Positions 16,896 through 24,590 of a stretch of DNA of 33,267 nt are shown here, piece after piece; position 1 is the stretch's first letter; each line of letters starts with the position of its first letter. The position numbers were made by a program, and so were the translations under genes. Location of the stretch: assembly GCA_963169885.1 (NCBI GenBank), contig CAUJFR010000283.1, forward strand, positions 1 to 33,267, written 5' to 3'. The stretch is from Bacteroidota bacterium. Its GTDB lineage: Bacteria > Bacteroidota > Bacteroidia > Chitinophagales > Chitinophagaceae. The notes below the pieces were generated by a model. The model was given only the letters and a program-made list of their open reading frames with translations, had not been told where the DNA came from and searched no databases.

Positions 16896-17714
16896 TTAAC
16901 TTGCTTCCATTACCAGGCAAATCCAGTTATTCATCACGTCCTTTTTGACCAATTGAAGCGATAATGGTTTTGCCGCATTAACAATATCCTCTTCATCGCT
17001 GATCAGCAGGCCACTCAGCAATAATACCCCCCCTTCATTCAGGTCATTCTTCAGGTGGGCGAGGTTATCGAGAATAACATTCTTATTAATATTGGCAAGA
17101 ATAATATCCGACTTGCCGGCGTCAGCAGCATTATCGGCCTGGTGTAGCCGGATATGACTGCACTGATTGTTCGCACAGTTTTCCGTGGCATTTTCAATGC
17201 TCCAGTCATCATAATCGATGGCATATACATCAGCTGCTCCCCTTTTTTCAGCAAGAATGGCCAGCACGCCTGTGCCGGTACCAAAATCAAATACTTTTTT
17301 TCCGGTAAAATCCAGTTGACGCATCTGCCGCATCATCATGTATGTGGTGGCATGATGCCCTGTTCCAAAACTCATTTTAGGGGTGATCACAATTTCCAGT
17401 TCCACTCCTGCTACCGGTTCATGAAAGCCGGCCCTTACTGCTACAAAATCATCCACGACTACAGGGTCAAAATTAGATTCCCAGACCGCATTCCAGTTCT
17501 GGCTTTCGATGAGTGTGGCAGAAAAAGTAACCAGGTGCGCATCCGCAATGTTCTGCACTTTTTCTTTTTCATAATCCGCTTCCGGAATAAAGGCTTTCAG
17601 CGATGAATCGTTTTCTTCAAACCCTTCATACCCTTCTTCGGATAATTGAGCAATCAATACCTGCTGCAATTCGGTGTCAGTTACCGGAAAGGTGATTTCT
17701 ATGTAATTAGCCAT
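16896..17714 (-). CDS. prmA: ribosomal protein L11 methyltransferase
   Basis: SAM-dependent methyltransferase that trimethylates ribosomal protein L11. 272 residues, slightly shorter than the E. coli enzyme but normal for Bacteroidota. The N-terminal substrate-recognition domain (about 1-90) begins ANYIEITFPV. The catalytic domain has MSFGTGHHATT before motif I VFDFGTGTGVLAI, an acidic ribose-binding strand VYAIDYDDWSIENA, and ILANINKNV as motif IV. It lies 42 nt downstream of pnp, and that gap is filled by the pnp terminator. No separate promoter is visible, so expression may rely on read-through. The 3' end runs into a heptad-repeat tract. Confidence 0.95.
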   Translation of the reverse strand: MANYIEITFPVTDTELQQVLIAQLSEEGYEGFEENDSSLKAFIPEADYEKEKVQNIADAHLVTFSATLIESQNWNAVWESNFDPVVVDDFVAVRAGFHEPVAGVELEIVITPKMSFGTGHHATTYMMMRQMRQLDFTGKKVFDFGTGTGVLAILAEKRGAADVYAIDYDDWSIENATENCANNQCSHIRLHQADNAADAGKSDIILANINKNVILDNLAHLKNDLNEGGVLLLSGLLISDEEDIVNAAKPLSLQLVKKDVMNNWICLVMEAS

Positions 17715-17745
17715 AATAAAAAAAGCCCCGGATTTTTCCGGGGCT
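17715..17745 (-). terminator. pnp terminator whose U-tract abuts the prmA start codon
   Basis: Nine-bp stem AGCCCCGGA/TCCGGGGCT (17724-17732 and 17737-17745) with a 4-nt loop. On the minus strand it is followed by TTTTTTTATT, which continues directly into the prmA ATG at 17714. It lies 11 nt after the pnp stop codon. Confidence 0.9.
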
Positions 17746-17756
17746 GTAAAGGTATT

Positions 17757-19949
17757 TTAGTTAGCGGAATTATCGTCCTGAGCCGGAGGTCTTTGTCCGT
17801 CGCGGGGACCCTGTTCCGGTTTAGGGATCAGGACCTTACGGGAAAGCTTGAACTTACCGGATTTAGGATCCGTTCCGATTAATTTCACTTTCATCATATC
17901 GCCTTCGCGTACGATTCCTTCGAGGGTTTCGAGACGCTTCCAGCTGATTTCACTGATATGTACCAGTCCTTGTTTGCCGGGAAGGAATTCCACAAATGCA
18001 CCGAAAGGCATGATGGATTTAACGGTGGCATCGTAGGTATCACCAACCTGGGGAACAGCAACAATACCCTTGATCCAGGATACGGCTTTATCCACCCCAT
18101 CCTTACTGGTACTGAAGATGCTGATTTCACCACGGCCATTCACCTCTTCGAGGTTGATGGTAGTGCCGGTCTCCCGCTGGATTTCCTGGATCACTTTACC
18201 ACCGGGCCCGATAACGGCACCGATGAATTCTTTATCGATAAACAGTTTCACCATTCTCGGTGCATGTGGTTTCACGTCTGCACGGGCGGCAGGGATCGTG
18301 TTGTACATGGCATCGAGGATATGTAAACGGCCTCTTTTTGCCTGGTCGAGGGCCTGCTGCATGACTTCCATTTTCAGCCCGTCCACTTTGATGTCCATCT
18401 GCACACCGCAGATACCATCCCGGGTACCGGTTACTTTGAAGTCCATATCACCCAGGTGATCCTCATCGCCCAGGATATCAGTGAGGATTGCAAATTTGTC
18501 TCCTTTGGTAATCAGTCCCATGGCGACACCGGAAACGTGCTTGGGAATACCAATACCGGCATCCATCAGGGCTAATGAACCCGCACAAACCGTTGCCATG
18601 GAAGAAGAACCATTTGATTCCAGGATATCACTCACTACACGTACCGTGTAAGGGAAATCACCGGATGGCATCATTTGTTTCAAAGAACGCTGAGCCAGGT
18701 TACCATGCCCTACTTCACGACGGCTTTGTCCACGCATCATCTTGATCTCACCGGTAGAAAACGGCGGGAAATTATAGTGCAGGTAAAATTTGGAATCTAC
18801 AGATTTAGCGGCACTTTCAACCAATAGTTCATCTAAAGGAGTACCTAAAGTAACAGTTGTAATTGATTGTGTTTCACCGCGTGTAAATAAGGCTGCGCCG
18901 TGTGGGGAAGGAAGTACATCGATCTCCATATCCAGCGGGCGAACTGTTTCCAGGTCACGTCCATCCAGCCGTACTCTTTCGTCCAGAATCATATCACGAA
19001 TCACATCATACTGCAGGTCGTGGTAGTAAACTGAGGCCAGTTTCTTGGTCAGATCCGGCAGGTTTTCACCTTCAGCCAGATTAGCGTCCTTTTTCAGGAA
19101 TTCAACCAGTTCCACTTTAATTGCGTCAAAACGGTCACTACGCTCATGCTTACTCAAAGCAGCTTTTGCCACTTCATATACTTTCGGTTGAGCAAACGCA
19201 TATACTTTAGCTTTCAGGGCTTCGTCAGAAGCGGGTTTTGTATACGCTCTTTTGGGTTTTGCACCGGCCATATCACGCAGTTCTTCCTGGGCTTTCACCT
19301 GGATACGGATGGCGTCGTGTGCAATTTCGAGTGCTTTGCAAAGATCAGCTTCGCTGCATTCTTTGGCTTCCCCTTCCACCATCATCAGGTTCTTGTCAGT
19401 AGCGGCAATCAGGAAATCCATATCGGATTTTTCCATTTCGCTGCGGGTAGGGTTTACCACAAACTGTCCATTGACACGGGATACCCGTACTTCAGAGATG
19501 ATTTCCTTGATGGGCACATCGGATACAGCCAGGGCGGCAGATGCAGCCAGACAAGCCATTGCATCCGGCATGATTTCAGGATCGCTGGACATCAACGTCA
19601 CCAGTACCTGAACCTCACATAAATAATCTTCAGGAAATAACGGACGCAGCGCCCGGTCAATCAGGCGGCTGGTCAGCACTTCATAATCGTTCAGTTTAGC
19701 TTCGCGTTTGAAGAAGGATCCGGGAATACGACCGGCGGCCGCAAATTTTTCCTGGTAATCTACCGACAGCGGGAAAAAGCTCTGACCCTCTTTGGGTTCA
19801 GTATTGGCACACACTGTGGCCAGGATCATACAATTGCCCATGGATACGGTAACCGCTCCATCAGCCTGGCGGGCCAGACGACCTGTTTCAATGGTCACCA
19901 TACGACCACCGCCAATATCAAATGTTTTACGAATTTTCTGTTGTAACAT
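17757..19949 (-). CDS. pnp: polyribonucleotide nucleotidyltransferase (PNPase)
   Basis: 3'-5' phosphorolytic exoribonuclease and RNA-degradation enzyme. About 730 residues with the usual order: first RNase PH domain (from DIGGGRMVTIETG), helical linker, second RNase PH domain with the catalytic region FPPFSTGEIKMMRGQSRREVGHG, KH domain (FIGAVIGPGGKVIQEIQ), S1 domain (SIMPFGAFVEFLPGKQGLVHISEI). A short Pro/Gln-rich tail ends the protein. I chose the ATG at 19949; the ORF-track start at 19958 is a TTG three codons upstream. It follows rpsO on the same strand, the classic rpsO-pnp arrangement, with a 263-nt spacer containing a hairpin and a G/C-rich repeat. A strong terminator follows. Confidence 0.97.
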   Translation of the reverse strand: MLQQKIRKTFDIGGGRMVTIETGRLARQADGAVTVSMGNCMILATVCANTEPKEGQSFFPLSVDYQEKFAAAGRIPGSFFKREAKLNDYEVLTSRLIDRALRPLFPEDYLCEVQVLVTLMSSDPEIMPDAMACLAASAALAVSDVPIKEIISEVRVSRVNGQFVVNPTRSEMEKSDMDFLIAATDKNLMMVEGEAKECSEADLCKALEIAHDAIRIQVKAQEELRDMAGAKPKRAYTKPASDEALKAKVYAFAQPKVYEVAKAALSKHERSDRFDAIKVELVEFLKKDANLAEGENLPDLTKKLASVYYHDLQYDVIRDMILDERVRLDGRDLETVRPLDMEIDVLPSPHGAALFTRGETQSITTVTLGTPLDELLVESAAKSVDSKFYLHYNFPPFSTGEIKMMRGQSRREVGHGNLAQRSLKQMMPSGDFPYTVRVVSDILESNGSSSMATVCAGSLALMDAGIGIPKHVSGVAMGLITKGDKFAILTDILGDEDHLGDMDFKVTGTRDGICGVQMDIKVDGLKMEVMQQALDQAKRGRLHILDAMYNTIPAARADVKPHAPRMVKLFIDKEFIGAVIGPGGKVIQEIQRETGTTINLEEVNGRGEISIFSTSKDGVDKAVSWIKGIVAVPQVGDTYDATVKSIMPFGAFVEFLPGKQGLVHISEISWKRLETLEGIVREGDMMKVKLIGTDPKSGKFKLSRKVLIPKPEQGPRDGQRPPAQDDNSAN

Positions 19950-20085
19950 GTTTTTCAATTTTTGGGCGTTGCACCCAGTGAAGAATTTGATCAGGAGAAT
20001 TTGAACTGTTTATACCCGGAATCAGGCAACGGCAGAACAGCATATGGCTATTAAAACGTCAGCAACCGATATGTATAAAAACAGT

Positions 20086-20116
20086 TATTCCCAACATCCG
20101 GAAGACATTGGGAATA
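20086..20116 (-). promoter_or_regulatory. stem-loop in the rpsO-pnp intergenic leader
   Basis: Nine-bp inverted repeat TATTCCCAA/TTGGGAATA (20086-20094 and 20108-20116) with a 13-nt loop, about 140 nt upstream of the pnp ATG. In E. coli a hairpin in the pnp leader is the site of RNase III cleavage and PNPase autoregulation. An equivalent role here is inference from position only. Confidence 0.45.
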
Positions 20117-20170
20117 GTATTATAAAACTTGCTTTTCTTAACGAAAGAAAACTTCAGGTTTAAAGACTCT

Positions 20171-20213
20171 TCCCAAGTCCCCTTTTGGGGGATTTAGGGG
20201 GCCGGAAAGGCCT
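20171..20213. repeat. REP-like palindromic element between rpsO and pnp
   Basis: Contains AGTCCCCTTTTGGGGGATTT followed by AGGGGGCC and a small GGCC-GGAAA-GGCC hairpin next to the rpsO stop codon. I recognise the core TCCCC...GGGGGATTTAGGGGGC as a sequence interspersed between genes in many Bacteroidota genomes. It may act as the rpsO 3' stem-loop. Confidence 0.55.
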
Positions 20214-20482
20214 TATTTCCTGATACCAAGTTTCTCAATCAGCTGGCGGTAACCAGTCAGGTTCTGCTTCTGCAGGTAATTCAGTAAACGTTTACGTTTA
20301 CCTACCATTTTCATCAGTCCGCGGTGAGTAGAGAAATCTTTTTTGTTTTGCTGGAGGTGACCACTGATCTGGCTGATACGCTCAGTCAGCAGGGCAATTT
20401 GTCCTTCAATGGATCCGGTGTTCTTGGCAGAACCCGCAAAGGTGGTTAAAACGGTCGCTTTTTTTTCTTTAGTTAAAGGCAT
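20213..20482 (-). CDS. rpsO: 30S ribosomal protein S15
   Basis: 89 residues, the exact family length. It binds 16S rRNA helix 22 early in small-subunit assembly. The family signature is complete: GSAKNTGSIEGQIALLTERI (about 17-36), then HLQQNKKDFSTHRGLMKMVGKR with the conserved His, Lys and Arg contacts, and the C-terminal LLNYLQ...YRQLIEKLGIRK. It has the best-defined promoter type in the window (see 20531-20561), with a leader of about 40 nt. It is followed by pnp on the same strand. Confidence 0.98.
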   Translation of the reverse strand: MPLTKEKKATVLTTFAGSAKNTGSIEGQIALLTERISQISGHLQQNKKDFSTHRGLMKMVGKRKRLLNYLQKQNLTGYRQLIEKLGIRK

Positions 20483-20530
20483 CTTTTTAATTTTTAAATT
20501 TCATCCGATTTGCATCTTGTAATAAGGCGG

Positions 20531-20561
20531 CAAAGGTAAGACGGATTCTGCTAACAGCAAA
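20531..20561 (-). promoter_or_regulatory. rpsO promoter, Bacteroidota consensus
   Basis: On the minus strand TTTG (20558-20561), exactly 19 nt, then TACCTTTG (20531-20538). Both boxes and the spacing match the Bacteroidota primary-sigma consensus TTTG-N19-TAnnTTTG. Confidence 0.82.
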
Positions 20562-20626
20562 AGCTTTCCCTGCCTTTTTTTACGGTCATTTTACAGGCTC
20601 TCCTGCCTGATTATCAATCTATAACC

Positions 20627-20634
20627 TAATTTTG
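20627..20634 (+). promoter_or_regulatory. -7 element of the miaE-like gene, implying a leaderless mRNA
   Basis: TAATTTTG, an exact TAnnTTTG match, ends five bases before the ATG at 20640. Bacteroidota transcripts usually start about 4-7 nt after this box, which would be at or next to the A of the start codon. The -33 region is weak (no TTTG). Confidence 0.5.
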
Positions 20635-20639
20635 CCTTC

Positions 20640-21251
20640 ATGGAAGAATTATCCCAGGACACCCGTAACATTCTGGGGCTGCAATTGCCCACGGATCCCC
20701 GCTGGGTTGACCTGGCCGGATTATCGCTGGAAGAGATACTGACCGACCATGCCTATTGTGAACAAAAAGCGGCAACTACCTGTATTTCACTGATTCAGCG
20801 TTATAGCAGCCGGGTTAAACTGGTTGCGGCCCTTGCGCCGATCGTAACGGAGGAGTGGGGACATTTCCGGCTGGTGCTGGCTGAACTGGAAAAGCGAAAA
20901 CTCGCCTTGGGAAAACAACGGAAGGATGAATATGTAAATGCCCTGATCGACTTTCAGCAGAAAGGCGGCGACAGTGAAGGCCGGATGCTGGATCAGTTAC
21001 TTACCATGGCACTGATTGAAGCCCGCAGTTGCGAACGGTTCAAGCGGCTGAGTGAGGGTTTGCAGGATCCTTATATGCAGAAATTTTATCGCCGCTTTAT
21101 GGAAAGTGAAGCGGGACATTATACCCTTTTTATTGAACTGGCCGAAACCTATATCGACAAGGAAAAAGTAAGGGCCCGATGGAAAGAATGGCTGGTCTAT
21201 GAAGCATCCGTTATGCTATCCATCGATATCCGGGGCGATCGTATCCATTGA
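20640..21251 (+). CDS. miaE: tRNA-(ms2io6A37)-hydroxylase, MiaE family
   Basis: Non-haem di-iron monooxygenase of the ferritin-like superfamily that hydroxylates the isopentenyl group of ms2i6A at tRNA position 37. 203 residues, all helical, with the four iron-ligand helices visible: DHAYCEQKAA (about 36-45), VTEEWGHFRLV (about 77-87), IEARSCERF (about 131-139) and SEAGHYTLF (about 160-168). The Glu and His pattern (E, ExxH, E, ExxH) fits the family. The two upstream modification enzymes, MiaA and MiaB, are not in the window. The gene appears to start at or very near its transcription start site. Confidence 0.9.
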   Translation: MEELSQDTRNILGLQLPTDPRWVDLAGLSLEEILTDHAYCEQKAATTCISLIQRYSSRVKLVAALAPIVTEEWGHFRLVLAELEKRKLALGKQRKDEYVNALIDFQQKGGDSEGRMLDQLLTMALIEARSCERFKRLSEGLQDPYMQKFYRRFMESEAGHYTLFIELAETYIDKEKVRARWKEWLVYEASVMLSIDIRGDRIH

Positions 21252-21331
21252 TCTGCCAGTTTCTTTTATTTATTTACCGCAAACGATTGTAGCGTTTTTG
21301 CATGTACTGATGAATTAATTTCATACAGTAT

Positions 21332-22399
21332 ATGATGCAAGCTGATTGCCAGGAAGCAGTATATGCTTTATTACCAGCAGGCCACCCGTACACGGTGGAA
21401 CCTCTATCAGGCGGGTTGATCAATCATACCTTTAAAGTAACGGATCTGCAAACCGGGGAATCTTTTCTTTTACAGAAAATAAACCGGCAGGTATTCCCGG
21501 ATCCGGAAAAGATCCAGGCAAACTACCAGCAGCTCTGGCAGTTTTTGGCTGAAAAGTCCATGCCGCTTTTTATACCGGAAATGAAATTTTTTAACGGTAG
21601 TAAAAACCTGTTTACGGATCGAACTGATCAATGCTGGCGGTCCTTTGAATTTATCGGTTCAGGTTTGCAGCTCAACGGTACGGAAGTTCCGGCGCAGGCT
21701 GCTGCAGTAGCGGAAACATTTGCCCGTTTTACCGCCTCCTTTCATCAGCTGGATAGCACTTTACTACATCGGATCCTGCCGGGATTTCATGATGTGAAGC
21801 AACGGTTTGATCAGTTCACTGGTTCGTTAACAGGCGCTCCCACCACACGCCTTGAAAAAGCGGCTATTCTGATCAGTGAATTAAAGAAAAGGCAACGATA
21901 TGCCGGCTTATACCAGCAGTTTACGGCAGATCCTGATTTCAAGTTCCGTGTGATGCATCATGATGCAAAAATTGCCAATGTACTTTTTGACCGACAGTCA
22001 GGAAAAGTGATCTGTCCGGTGGATCTGGATACAGTTATGCCCGGTTATTTCTTTTCCGACCTGGGTGATATGATCCGGTCAATGGCCGGCACCACAGATG
22101 AAAATTCCACCGATTTTGACCGGATACAGATCCGGCCTGCTATTTATCAGTCAATAATCGATGGATATACAAGGGGAATTAATGAGTGGCTGTCCGGGCC
22201 GGAGAGAGCGTATCTCCATGCGTCCGGAATCCTCCTGATTTATATGCAGGCCCTGCGTTTTATGACCGATTATCTCCGGAATGATTCCTATTACAAGATC
22301 AATTACCCTGAACAAAATTTTGACCGGGCAAAAAACCAGCTGGTTTTATTAAACAGACTGGAGGAATTCCTCGCAGATAACTATAAATTTACATGCTGA
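21332..22399 (+). CDS. APH-fold phosphotransferase, N-acetylhexosamine 1-kinase-like
   Basis: 355-residue kinase of the aminoglycoside-phosphotransferase/choline-kinase fold. The N-lobe begins PLSGGLINHTFKV and FLLQKINRQVFPDPEKI, a pattern shared with NahK-type N-acetylhexosamine 1-kinases. The catalytic loop is VMHHDAKIANVLF (HxDxxxxN type, about residues 209-221) and the metal-binding segment VDLDTVMPGYFFSDLGDM (about 231-248). A resistance function is unlikely: the gene sits 40 nt upstream of galactose mutarotase on the same strand, which suggests phosphorylation of a galactose- or hexosamine-type sugar at C1. Substrate identity is inference. The ATG at 21335 is an equally possible start. 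Confidence 0.78.
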   Translation: MMQADCQEAVYALLPAGHPYTVEPLSGGLINHTFKVTDLQTGESFLLQKINRQVFPDPEKIQANYQQLWQFLAEKSMPLFIPEMKFFNGSKNLFTDRTDQCWRSFEFIGSGLQLNGTEVPAQAAAVAETFARFTASFHQLDSTLLHRILPGFHDVKQRFDQFTGSLTGAPTTRLEKAAILISELKKRQRYAGLYQQFTADPDFKFRVMHHDAKIANVLFDRQSGKVICPVDLDTVMPGYFFSDLGDMIRSMAGTTDENSTDFDRIQIRPAIYQSIIDGYTRGINEWLSGPERAYLHASGILLIYMQALRFMTDYLRNDSYYKINYPEQNFDRAKNQLVLLNRLEEFLADNYKFTC

Positions 22400-22439
22400 C
22401 CAACCGGGTCAGGGAACCACGAACCACACAACTCAAAGT

Positions 22440-23489
22440 ATGCCCCTGCATAAAACGTTTTGCTTCCCCGCTGCATCTGGAAAAGATGTATATCTGTTCA
22501 CCCTGCGTAATGTAGCCGGAACAGAAGCCCGTATCACGAATTACGGTGGAATAATCACTTCTTTTTCGGTCCCTGCTTCCCAGGATACCCGGAACGATAT
22601 TGTGCTGGGATTTGATAAAGTGGAAGACTATCACTCCCCTGCTTACCTGGCACAATACCCCTATTTTGGTTGTGTGGTCGGTCGGACCGCGAACCGGATC
22701 AGGAATGCCAGCTTTGAAATAGACGGTAAACCGAATCCCGTAACAGCCAATTTTGGTAAACACCAGCTGCATGGAGGAAACGAAGGATTTGATAAAAAAA
22801 TCTGGGATATAACCGGCTTCGGTGAATTCCCTTCACCCTGGGTGGAAATGAAATACCATAGTCCGGATGGAGAAGAAGGCTATCCGGGCAACCTGGATGT
22901 ATGGATTCGTTTTGAACTGACTGATGACAACGAACTCAGTTATAGTTTTACGGCCAGAACGGATAAAACGACAGCCGTTAACCTCACTCACCATGGGTAC
23001 TTTAACCTGAATAACGGACAGGGAGATATTAAGGATTATGAACTCAAAATTTATAGTTCACAGGTACTGGATCAGGATGAGGAATTATGTACCACCGGCA
23101 CCGTAACACCGGTAAAAGATACTGTTTTTGATTTCCGGAGTTTTACCCGGATTGGTGAACGGCTGGAAACAGTACCCGAATTTGATAAGAGTTATGTGGT
23201 GGATAAAAACAATGATCCGGCCGGATTAGCCCTGATGGCTGAGGCCCGTTGTGCTGCCTCTGGATTATTGCTCCAGGTCTATGCCACTGATCCCGTTGTC
23301 CACTTTTATACCGGTAAATGGATCCCTGAAATGACCGGGAAAAACGATACATGTTATGGCGCGTTCTCCGGTTTTTGCCTCGAAACACAGATACATCCCA
23401 ATGCCATTAATATCCCGCATTTCCCGACAATGCTGCTGAAGCCGGGAGAAGAGTATAAGAGTAAGACGGTGTATAAAGTGATAAGTTAA
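22440..23489 (+). CDS. galM: aldose 1-epimerase (galactose mutarotase)
   Basis: Interconverts alpha and beta anomers of galactose and other hexoses, feeding the alpha form to a sugar kinase. 349 residues with the family landmarks in order: ITNYGGIITSF, VVGRTANRI (substrate Asn/Arg), HQLHGG (first His), LTHHGYFNL (catalytic His near 181), a D/F segment TVFDFR, and the C-terminal catalytic Glu in GFCLETQIHPNAIN. No signal peptide, so cytoplasmic. It follows the kinase gene by 40 nt in a likely operon. The last codons and stop merge into a 7-bp-periodic tract. Confidence 0.95.
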   Translation: MPLHKTFCFPAASGKDVYLFTLRNVAGTEARITNYGGIITSFSVPASQDTRNDIVLGFDKVEDYHSPAYLAQYPYFGCVVGRTANRIRNASFEIDGKPNPVTANFGKHQLHGGNEGFDKKIWDITGFGEFPSPWVEMKYHSPDGEEGYPGNLDVWIRFELTDDNELSYSFTARTDKTTAVNLTHHGYFNLNNGQGDIKDYELKIYSSQVLDQDEELCTTGTVTPVKDTVFDFRSFTRIGERLETVPEFDKSYVVDKNNDPAGLALMAEARCAASGLLLQVYATDPVVHFYTGKWIPEMTGKNDTCYGAFSGFCLETQIHPNAINIPHFPTMLLKPGEEYKSKTVYKVIS

Positions 23490-23504
23490 AAGTTGTAAGT
23501 TCGA
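23477..23504 (+). repeat. heptad tract at the 3' end of galM
   Basis: Four consecutive 7-bp units beginning AGT: AGTGATA, AGTTAAA, AGTTGTA, AGTTCGA. The galM TAA stop lies inside the second unit, so the tract begins in coding sequence and continues beyond it. Confidence 0.7.
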
Positions 23505-23523
23505 ATTCTCTCTGTAAAGCAGG

Positions 23524-23554
23524 AAACTGTTGATGATTTTAGATTCAACAGTTT
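23524..23554. terminator. stem-loop between convergent galM and GSCFA genes
   Basis: Ten-bp stem AAACTGTTGA/TCAACAGTTT (23524-23533 and 23545-23554) with an 11-nt loop, midway between two convergent genes and between two heptad tracts. It lacks a clear U-tract on either side, so the terminator role is tentative. Confidence 0.4.
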
Positions 23555-23567
23555 AGAAGGTGTATTT

Positions 23568-23610
23568 ACTCCCGACTACCGACTTCTTACTCCCGACTAA
23601 AATACTCCCG
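23568..23610 (-). repeat. heptad tract at the 3' end of the GSCFA gene
   Basis: Minus-strand units AGTCGGG, AGTAAGA, AGTCGGT, AGTCGGG; on the plus strand ACT recurs at 23568, 23575, 23582, 23589 and 23596, exactly 7 bp apart. A further CGGGAGTA copy sits just inside the coding end, shifted by one base. The stop codon TAA is within AGTAAGA. Confidence 0.8.
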
Positions 23611-24588
23611 TTCTTCCCTCAGATCCAGAAACGGATATTTCTCCATCAGCACTTTTACCTTCTCCGCATGATCCGCTAAAAACTTACGGTGGGCGTTGGT
23701 GTCCGGCTGAAAAGGTTTATGCCGGCGGGCAATCATAATCTTTTTTACCTCCTGCATCAGTAGCCGGGTTTCTTCTTCAATGCAATAGTGGCCAAATTTC
23801 TCCAGTACAAATTCGGTGGCGGCATAGTTTGGATGAACCAGATCGATATCATAAAACCGGTAATCCCGCAATACATCGATCACCAGTTCATAAGCCGGGA
23901 AATAATAAATAAAATCATGGGCTGAAACCAACTGGTGAACGGCTTCAATCAACCGGGCCTTGCTCCGGTTATTCTCCACCACCCCATCCCTGATATGCCT
24001 GACAGGACTAATCGTAAATAGTAGTTTAATCGAAGGATTGAATTGCCGGAGTCGGGTGATTGTACCTGTCAGTAGTCGGCTGATCTCCTGTATTTCCAGC
24101 ATTTCCTTATCAAACCAGGCCGAAGGGGCACGGTGACAATTGGCCACGGCTGCATGCAAAGAGGAACTGGCCCTGTTTGCTGCGCCGGTCAGGCGATAGG
24201 TGTAGGATGATCCCAATGTGATGATCAGCCATCCGGCCTGTTTCAAAAAATCATGGGCGGTCTGACGGGATTGATTCATACCCGCCAGGGCTTGCTCAGG
24301 ATTGGTATGTGAAAAACGGGAATGGTGCATCCAGCTATGCCAGACTTCATTCAGCTGAAAGAGGTCGGCTGTGGTAAGCTCCCCATTATCCATATACCAA
24401 TCCAGGCTCCGGCATACACTGTCCGGCCCGAATAAAATTCCATTGGGATTTTGCAGCACCGGGAATTTCAGCTCACCCAGGGCATTGCCGATATGTTCGG
24501 TAAAACAGGAACCGATCAGCATTATTTGATCCTGGTACCGGATCGGTTCAGGCAGTTTTTCCAGCGCTATATCCAGGATAAAGTCCAT
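23587..24588 (-). CDS. GSCFA-domain SGNH-type hydrolase
   Basis: 333 residues of the GSCFA family, named for a motif seen here as IGSCFTEHIGNAL (about 25-37), which supplies the Ser of an SGNH-like esterase. Further family blocks are LQNPNGILFGP, HSWMHHSRF, ITLGSSYTYRL and VANCHRAPS. No signal peptide, so cytoplasmic. GSCFA proteins are presumed acyl-esterases of unknown substrate, common in Bacteroidota. Its ATG follows the stop codon of the HMG-CoA lyase gene by two bases, so the two are cotranscribed and probably coupled. The last residues (YFSRE) are encoded by DNA that already belongs to a 7-bp-periodic tract. Confidence 0.88.
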   Translation of the reverse strand: MDFILDIALEKLPEPIRYQDQIMLIGSCFTEHIGNALGELKFPVLQNPNGILFGPDSVCRSLDWYMDNGELTTADLFQLNEVWHSWMHHSRFSHTNPEQALAGMNQSRQTAHDFLKQAGWLIITLGSSYTYRLTGAANRASSSLHAAVANCHRAPSAWFDKEMLEIQEISRLLTGTITRLRQFNPSIKLLFTISPVRHIRDGVVENNRSKARLIEAVHQLVSAHDFIYYFPAYELVIDVLRDYRFYDIDLVHPNYAATEFVLEKFGHYCIEEETRLLMQEVKKIMIARRHKPFQPDTNAHRKFLADHAEKVKVLMEKYPFLDLREEREYFSRE

Positions 24589-24590
24589 GA

